A DNA stretch of 64,000 nt from Aquilaria yunnanensis (Eukaryota > Streptophyta > Magnoliopsida > Malvales > Thymelaeaceae). Shown here piece after piece: positions 57,974 to 64,000 of the stretch (the stretch's first letter is position 1; each line of letters begins with the position of its first letter). A program made the translations under genes and the position numbers. Location of the stretch: positions 85,078,893 to 85,142,892 of the forward strand of contig CM077594.1 in the NCBI GenBank assembly GCA_039654915.1, in the 5' to 3' direction. Below the pieces are notes generated by a model that did not search any database, was not told the DNA's origin, and saw only the letters and a list, made by a program, of their open reading frames with translations.

Positions 57974-58603
57974 ATGGAGAAAACCCCAACTCGTAAATCC
58001 CGAAGTATTTGTGTATTTTCTGGGGCTTTTCCTGGAAAAGATGAAGAGTATTTAAAGGCAGCCAACCATTTGGGTAGAGTATTAGCTGAGCGAAAAATAC
58101 ATTTAGTTTATGGAGGAGGTAGTGTCGGATTAATGGGAGGTGTAGCATCAGCAGCATCTTTAGGAGGAAGTCAAGTTTTGGGCATCATCCCTGGACCTTT
58201 GAAATTTGTTTCTGGGGGCACGATTGGAGAAGAATTAGTGGTTAAAAATTTGCAAGAGCGTGTGTTACAAATGCTTTTAAATGCTGATGCTTTTATCGCT
58301 CTACCAGGTGGTTTTGGCACGTTGGGAGAAGTCTTTCAAATTGCTTCCATGGCCCAACTTAATTTGCATAAGAAACCCATTGGGCTTTTAAATGTTAACA
58401 ATTTCTTTACAGGTCTGATAGCTTTTATGGATTATGCTATGCAGAAGAATTTCATATCAAGAGTGGCACGGCGAATCATAATATCCGCAACAACTGCTGA
58501 AGAATTGCTAGATAAAATACAAGCTTTTGTTCCTGAACCAGATCCAGCAATGATTCAGATAGACTGGACACGACAGTCTTTCCCGACCAGTTCACTCCCA
58601 TAA
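57974..58603 (+). CDS. LOG-type cytokinin riboside 5'-monophosphate phosphoribohydrolase inside the retrotransposon (209 aa)
   Basis: The protein matches the LONELY GUY family over its whole length: SICVFSGAFPGKDEEYLKAA, LVYGGGSVGLMGGVASAA (YGGG at 46-49), ERVLQML with Arg96, ALPGGFGTLGE at 109-119 (the PGGxGTxxE signature with Glu119), HKKPIGLLNVNNFF and a C-terminal EELLDKIQAF. LOG enzymes release active cytokinin bases and ribose 5-phosphate from cytokinin nucleotides in the cytosol and nucleus. The size equals ordinary plant LOGs. The start chosen is the ATG after the TATA element; the frame extends upstream to 57887 with unrelated sequence. It has no introns, whereas plant LOG genes have several, so capture as cDNA is likely. 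It is on the element's sense strand, 1.3 kb after Cys-rich copy 4 and 2.5 kb before the 3' LTR, and has no disabling change. Confidence 0.93.
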   Translation: MEKTPTRKSRSICVFSGAFPGKDEEYLKAANHLGRVLAERKIHLVYGGGSVGLMGGVASAASLGGSQVLGIIPGPLKFVSGGTIGEELVVKNLQERVLQMLLNADAFIALPGGFGTLGEVFQIASMAQLNLHKKPIGLLNVNNFFTGLIAFMDYAMQKNFISRVARRIIISATTAEELLDKIQAFVPEPDPAMIQIDWTRQSFPTSSLP

Positions 58604-59120
58604 TGGTCCTCTACTCACCCTGTTGAAGTATTGTGGAAGAAAGAAGCTATCTGATCCGTTTTTCTTGTCCTTTAGTTTTATTATCAGCATTTTCTTTCGC
58701 GTTTCAGTTTTTCTTTTCAGGGAATTTCTTTTTTTTATATATAAGATAGTTTCGTCCATGCTGATATTAAAACCATGCGACAATGCCTTTAGGTTGGAAT
58801 GGCTGAGTAAAGAGTAATTTTTATTACTCTTGAGACGCATCCTATTAGGTCTACTAGGCATAACATTTTGGGGTAGTTAAGCTTTAACCTTATTTGGATG
58901 ACATATCTCACAAGGGAATCTATATTTACTGAAGAAAATATTAGATGAACCTTGGATATTGATTCCAAACATCCGTTCCCTTTACATAATTTGTCAGTGT
59001 TATTGTCATCATCAAGATTCACTCATCTTATCGAAGTTTAAATTTTTGCACTCACCTATTATGAAAATTCACACTTTCGAAGAAAATTATTCCAATTTCA
59101 ATTGCTTTCATATAAATTTC
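58604..59120 (+). other. Spacer after the LOG ORF
   Basis: About 500 bases of pyrimidine-rich then AT-rich DNA without a supported gene; it probably includes the LOG 3' UTR. The short open frames here have no recognisable content. Confidence 0.5.
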
Positions 59121-60955
59121 GCTCGAGGTCCTAAGGAAAGCTCTTTAGCCTCAAAATCAAACAATCCGGGGTTTTAAGGATGGAACCTTTGCCTCGAGAT
59201 CAATCAATCAATTTGAGGTTTTAAGGATGGAACCTTTGCCTCGACATCAATCATTCAGTCCATCTTACAACGATAGAACCTTTCCTATCGTTAGAGGTTC
59301 TAAGGACCTTTCCTTAACCTCAAACAAACAATCAATCATTCAGTCCATCTTACAACGATAGAACCTTTCCTATCGTTAGAGGTTCTAAGGACCTTTCCTT
59401 AACCTCAAACAAACAATCAATCATTCAGTCCATCTTACAACGATAGAACCTTTCCTATCGTTAGAGGTTCCAAGGACCTTTCCTTAAACCTCAAACAAAC
59501 AATCAATCATTCAGTCCATCTTACAACGATAGAACCTTTTCTATCGTTAGAGGTTCCAAGGACCTTTCCTTAAACCTCAAACAAACAATCAATCATTCAG
59601 TCCATCTTACAACGATAGAACCTTTCCTATCGTTAGAGGTTCTAAGGACCTTTCCTTAAACCTCAAACAAACAATCAATCATTCAGTCCATCTTACAACG
59701 ATAGAACCTTTCCTATCGTTAGAGGTTCTAAGGACCTTTCCTTAAACCTCAAACAAACAATCAATCATTCAGTCCATCTTACAACGATAGAACCTTTCCT
59801 ATCGTTAGAGGTTCCAAGGACCTTTCCTTAAACCTCAAACAAACAATCAATCATTCAGTCCATCTTACAACGATAGAACCTTTTCTATCGTTAGAGGTTC
59901 CAAGGACCTTTCCTTAAACCTCAAACAAACAATCAATCATTCAGTCCATCTTACAACGATAGAACCTTTCCTATCGTTAGAGGTTCTAAGGACCTTTCCT
60001 TAAACCTCAAACAAACAATCAATCATTCAGTCCATCTTACAACGATAGAACCTTTCCTATCGTTAGAGGTTCTAAGGACCTTTCCTTAAACCTCAAACAA
60101 ACAATCAATCATTCAGTCCATCTTACAACGATAGAACCTTTCCTATCGTTAGAGGTTCTAAGGATCTTTCCTTAACCTCAAACAAACAATCAATCATTCA
60201 GTCCATCTTACAACGATAGAACCTTTCCTATCGTTAGAGGTTCTAAGGATCTTTCCTTAAACCTCAAACAAACAATCAATCATTCAGTCCACCTTACAAC
60301 GATAGAACCTTTCCTATCGTTAGAGGTTCTAAGGACCTTTCCTTAAACCTCAAACAAACAATCAATCATTCAGTCCATCTTACAACGATAGAACCTTTCC
60401 TATCGTTAGAGGTTCTAAGGATCTTTCCTTAACCTCAAACAAACAATCAATCATTCAGTCCATCTTACAACGATAGAACCTTTCCTATCGTTAGAGGTTC
60501 TAAGGATCTTTCCTTAAACCTCAAACAAACAATCAATCATTCAGTCCATCTTACAACGATAGAACCTTTCCTATCGTTAGAGGTTCTAAGGACCTTTCCT
60601 TAAACCTCAAACAAACAATCAATCATTCAGTCCATCTTACAACGATAGAACCTTTCCTATCGTTAGAGGTTCCAAGGACCTTTCCTTAAACCTCAAACAA
60701 ACAATCAATCATTCAGTCCATCTTACAACGATAGAACCTTTCCTATCGTTAGAGGTTCTAAGGACCTTTCCTTAAACCTCAAACAAACAATCAATCATTC
60801 AGTCCATCTTACAACGATAGAACCTTTCCTATCGTTAGAGGTTCTAAGGACCTTTCCTTAAACCTCAAACAAACAATCAATCATTCAGTCCATCTTACAA
60901 CGATAGAACCTTTCCTATCGTTAGAGGTTCTAAGGACCTTTCCTTAAACCTCAGA
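59120..60955 (+). repeat. 86-bp tandem array, about 20 units, with paired hairpins
   Basis: The phrase CAGTCCATCTTACAACGATAG recurs about every 85-87 bases, with roughly 20 near-identical units from about 59240 to 60953 and a few diverged forerunners at 59120-59240. Each unit holds AACGATAG/CTATCGTT (8-bp perfect stem, 8-base loop) followed by GAGGTT-C-TAAGGA/TCCTTA-AACCTC (12-bp stem with one bulged base, 4-base loop). Ogre 3' regions are known to generate tandem arrays and satellites. Confidence 0.95.
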
Positions 60956-61044
60956 GTTTAGGCGGCGAGAAGGTTTTCAATGCCTAGCTAAGCTGGACGA
61001 AATTTGGTAACTAACTTTGCATACATCATGTCCCATGAAGCATG

Positions 61045-61058
61045 CAAAGGGGGGCAGC
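61045..61058 (+). promoter_or_regulatory. Polypurine tract of the Ogre-type element
   Basis: AAAGGGGGGCAG directly before the 3' LTR start, the expected plus-strand primer site. Confidence 0.8.
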
Positions 61059-64000
61059 TGTTGACACCCAATTTCGTCCGGCCATTAAAATAATTTTAAA
61101 AAAAAAATTAAATAAAAAAAATTAAATAAAAAAATGTATTATTATTATTATTGTTATTATTATTACTAAATTTTTAAAATATATATATTTTTTTTAAGAT
61201 TTGATATATGTGTGTATATGTGTATGTTTGAAAGAAAAAAAGAAAACTCCATAAAAATGACAAAATTTAAAAGTTTGAGGTAAAAATGACAAAATTAAGA
61301 AGTTTCAGGCAAAATTGACAAATTCTGAAAGTTCCAGGAGCATTTGGCAGTTTGTCACATAAAATTTTGAGCCTGCCGACGTTTTTGGCTCAAATTGACA
61401 GAAAACGACAAAATTGTCAAAATCAGAAGCTTCAGGAACTTATCCAGAGGCTGAGAGACGTAAAGGACTAAAATTGTCATTTTACCAATTTAAGAGATAA
61501 GTTTGAAATTTTTTATTAATTTATCCGTCCACAGTTCAGCCAAACTCCTTCTATAAATACCCCTCCAAATTCAGTGATGAACACAGAAAAAAATAGCAAA
61601 AAAACTTAGAGCTCCGTTTTAAAAAAAAAATAAAATTACAGCCCTTAGCCCCAGCCCTCTTCCCTTCTTCCCCAGAAAGCCAAAACTTTTTTTTCTTTTC
61701 TCTGTTCCGTCTCTCTCTCTCTCTCTCTCTCGCCGTGCCCACCACCGCCGTCCGCCGGCCACCACGCCTCCGCCCAGCCGTCCTGCCGCCGTCGTCCGGC
61801 CGTCCCGCCGCCGTCGCCGTCGTACCCAGCCTGACGTCCGCCGCCGCGCCGTTCCCCTTTTCTTCTTCTCTCCCTGCGCCGGCTGCTGCCCGCCGCTCCT
61901 CCACCGCCCTCCGCTTCGCGCCGTTGCCCCTCCGCCCGTGCTCGCCGTCGCCCTGCGCTTCCGCCCCCACGCCCTTGCGCCCCGTGCCCTCGCCGCCGCT
62001 CGCCTGGCTGCCCCTCCCTCCCCCCACGCCGTCCGTGTCGCGCCTCTTTCCTGGGATTCAAAAACAAAAACTAAAGGGTATAACTCTTGTTTCACCCATC
62101 ATCTTTTCAATTTCTTTCTATTAGGTCACTAACCTTTTTATTTTGTCTTTGCAGAAAATTAATTAACTAACTCATTTATTTTTTTACTTGTTTATTTATT
62201 TGTTTATTATTGTTATTATTACTAACCTTTTTTTTTTTTTTTGTTATTAGCAACTAACAACTAACTTGCTAATTTTTACTAACCTTTATTATTATTGTTG
62301 TTAATAATTAATTAAATTGTCTAACTTTTATTTTTGTTGTAATTAATTAACTTAATTAAACTTGGCTAACTTTTATTTATTGTTGTTAATTAATTAACTT
62401 AATTAAACTTGGCTAACTTTTATTTATTGTTGTTAATTAATTAACTTAATTAAACTTGGCTAATTTTTATTTATTGTTGTTAATTAATTAACTTAATTAA
62501 ACTTGGCTAATTTTTATTTATTGTTGTTAATTAATTAACTTAATTAAACTTGGCTAACTTTTATTTATTGTTGTTAATTAATTAACTTAATTAAACTTGG
62601 CTAATTTTTATTTATTGTTGTTAATTAATTAACTTAATTAAACTTGGCTAACTTTTATTTATTGTTGTTAATTAATTAACTTAATTAAACTTGGTTAATT
62701 TTTATTTATTGTTGTTAATTAATTAACTTAATTAAACTTGGCTAACTTTTATTATTGTTGTTAATTAATTAAATTAATTAAATTGTCTAACTTTTATTTT
62801 TGTTGTAATTAATTAACTTAATTAACTTGACTAACTTTTTATTATTGTTGTTAACCATTAATTTAATTAAACTTGGCTAATTTTTATTATTGTTGTTAAT
62901 TAATTTAATCTAACTTTTACTAACCTTTTTTATTGTTATTAACTAACTAATCCAACTAATCTAACTATATTAATTGTGCTAACTTTTATTATTATTGTGT
63001 TATTAAAGTGGATGGCCAAAAAGCCCCACTTTATTAATTGAATTTTTTTTATGATTAAAAGATAAAAAAAGGAATTTTATGTGAATAATTTTCTAAAGGC
63101 TAATAAAAATTACTTTTTTTTTATTTTGAAACAAAGTTTTTATTCCTTTTAATAAACAAACATAATGAAATAATTCAAAAATAAAATAAATAAATAAATA
63201 AACATAAAACCATTCTTTTAATACATCTTTAAAATTAATAATTAATGAAATAAAAAAATTTAATTAAAACTCCATGACCAAATGATCCGCCAGGATCCAT
63301 GGCTCGGAAATATTTTTAAAATAAAATATATAAATAAATTTTTTTTTTCTTTATAAAAAATAAAAAAAAAACTTTAGACTAATATATTAATTATCTATTA
63401 ATATATAATTTTTTTTAGTTTTCTTTATTAAAAAGAATAAAAAGCGTAAAATTTTTGAGTTAATATTTTTCAATAATATTTTATTTATTTCTTTTAAAAA
63501 TATAATTTTTTTTAGTTTTCTTTATTAATAAAAAGAATGAAAAGAATAAAAATTTTGGGTTAATATGTTATTCAGTAATATTTTACTTATTAAAAGATAT
63601 AACTTTTTGTTTCCTTTATAAAAATCTTAATCAAATAATTTCAAAATAATACAAAATAAAACAAAAATAATTGAATTTTCTCTTAAATATTTTTGACTTA
63701 TTGATTAGATATATTTTCAGAAATATAAATTAAAATAAAAAAAAAAAATCTTTCATCAAACAAAGAAGAATATAAAAATAAAAATATCAAGACTTTTGTT
63801 TTAAAATACATATAAGTTTTCGGTTAAATAATCTTTTATTCCAAAAATAAATTAAATAAATATCAAAACTTTTCTTCTTTTGTTTAAAATTTTTGATTCT
63901 CTTAATAAAAAAAAATAATAATAAAAAAATAATAAAAAATAAAAATTTTTTTAGTTCATGGTATATTGGCTGGAAACTGTCTCGTGCCCGCTTTTGAGCT
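61059..64000 (+). repeat. 3' LTR of the Ogre-type element, cut by the window end
   Basis: Starts TGTTGACACCC and follows the 5' LTR base for base with an offset of 21511, falling to 21509 after two 1-base homopolymer differences. About 1 kb of the LTR, the downstream target duplication and any flanking gene lie outside the window. All open frames here are copies of those in the 5' LTR and are not genes. Confidence 0.93.

Larger units (their letters stand above)
39548..64000 (+). mobile_element. Tat/Ogre-type Ty3/gypsy retrotransposon with accessory genes, right end beyond the window
   Basis: The element starts with a 3956-bp LTR, has internal DNA from 43504 to 61058 and a second LTR from 61059 that should end near 65012. 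Ogre hallmarks are all present: very long LTRs starting TGTTGACACCC, a TGGCGACTCC primer-binding site, an extra ORF before gag, a predicted intron between protease and RT, an archaeal-type RNase H between RT/RNase H and integrase, and a long repeat-rich 3' region. All three standard ORFs are open. Five further sense ORFs lie between pol and the 3' LTR, which is unusual. The left flank AGTAT (39543-39547) should be repeated to the right of the window if this is a simple insertion. Confidence 0.93.

Noticed and set aside
59240..60953. CRISPR-like array of regular repeats
   Set aside because: The units are contiguous tandem repeats without unique spacers, in a plant retrotransposon.

Overview
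The window is nuclear DNA of a flowering plant, probably a eudicot. The reasons are a plasma-membrane-type H+-ATPase gene with plant GT-AG introns, plant Ty3/gypsy and Ty1/copia LTR retrotransposons, L1-type LINE tails, an F-box/FBA pseudogene, and AT-rich spacers. Only one ordinary host gene looks intact. Most of the remaining DNA is mobile or repetitive.

Layout. (1) 1-6349, minus strand: a Ty3/gypsy element of Tekay/Del appearance. Its gag-pol frame is open from 3726 to the left edge without a stop, followed by an initiator-Met PBS and a 2.5-kb 5' LTR with four CpG-rich palindromes. (2) 7968-12287, minus: an eight-exon P-type H+-ATPase gene whose exons sum to 950 codons plus stop; its C-terminal end is unusual. 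(3) 12998-13806: a LINE fragment and a probable MITE. (4) 13975-21070: a roughly 360-bp tandem array of 13 units whose borders look like splice sites, split by a solo LTR. (5) 21070-27080: an exon-like piece, a duplicated spacer, a second LTR fragment in opposite orientation, an F-box pseudogene and a LINE tail. (6) 27721-32402, minus: a complete but inactivated Ty1/copia element with 190-bp LTRs and a perfect target-site duplication. (7) 32403-39547: AT-rich spacer with a decayed LTR-like segment, one orphan exon candidate and a tandem repeat.

(8) 39548 to the right edge: a young, apparently intact giant Tat/Ogre-type element, plus strand. It has a 3.96-kb 5' LTR, the extra ORF1, gag-protease, a predicted 214-nt intron whose removal fuses gag-pro in frame to RT-RNase H-archaeal-type RNase H-integrase, and a 3' LTR cut by the window end. 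The two LTRs look the same over the 2.9 kb that can be compared, apart from two 1-base homopolymer changes.

The most unusual feature lies between pol and the 3' LTR (52962-61058). This 8-kb segment carries five extra sense-strand ORFs: four tandem paralogues of 182 residues with a basic patch and a C-X2-C-X4-C-X3-C finger, and one intronless, intact LOG-type cytokinin-activating enzyme of 209 residues. Copies 2-4 and the LOG ORF each have their own TATAAAT motif and short leader, so the region reads as a string of expression cassettes. It is followed by an 86-bp satellite-like array of about 20 units that can fold into paired hairpins. By eye the Cys-rich proteins recall the nucleic-acid-binding, silencing-suppressor proteins of plant RNA viruses. 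A retrotransposon carrying both a possible silencing suppressor and a hormone-activating enzyme would be a notable accessory system. The viral resemblance and the biological role are inference; the ORFs, their intactness, repetition and position are read directly.
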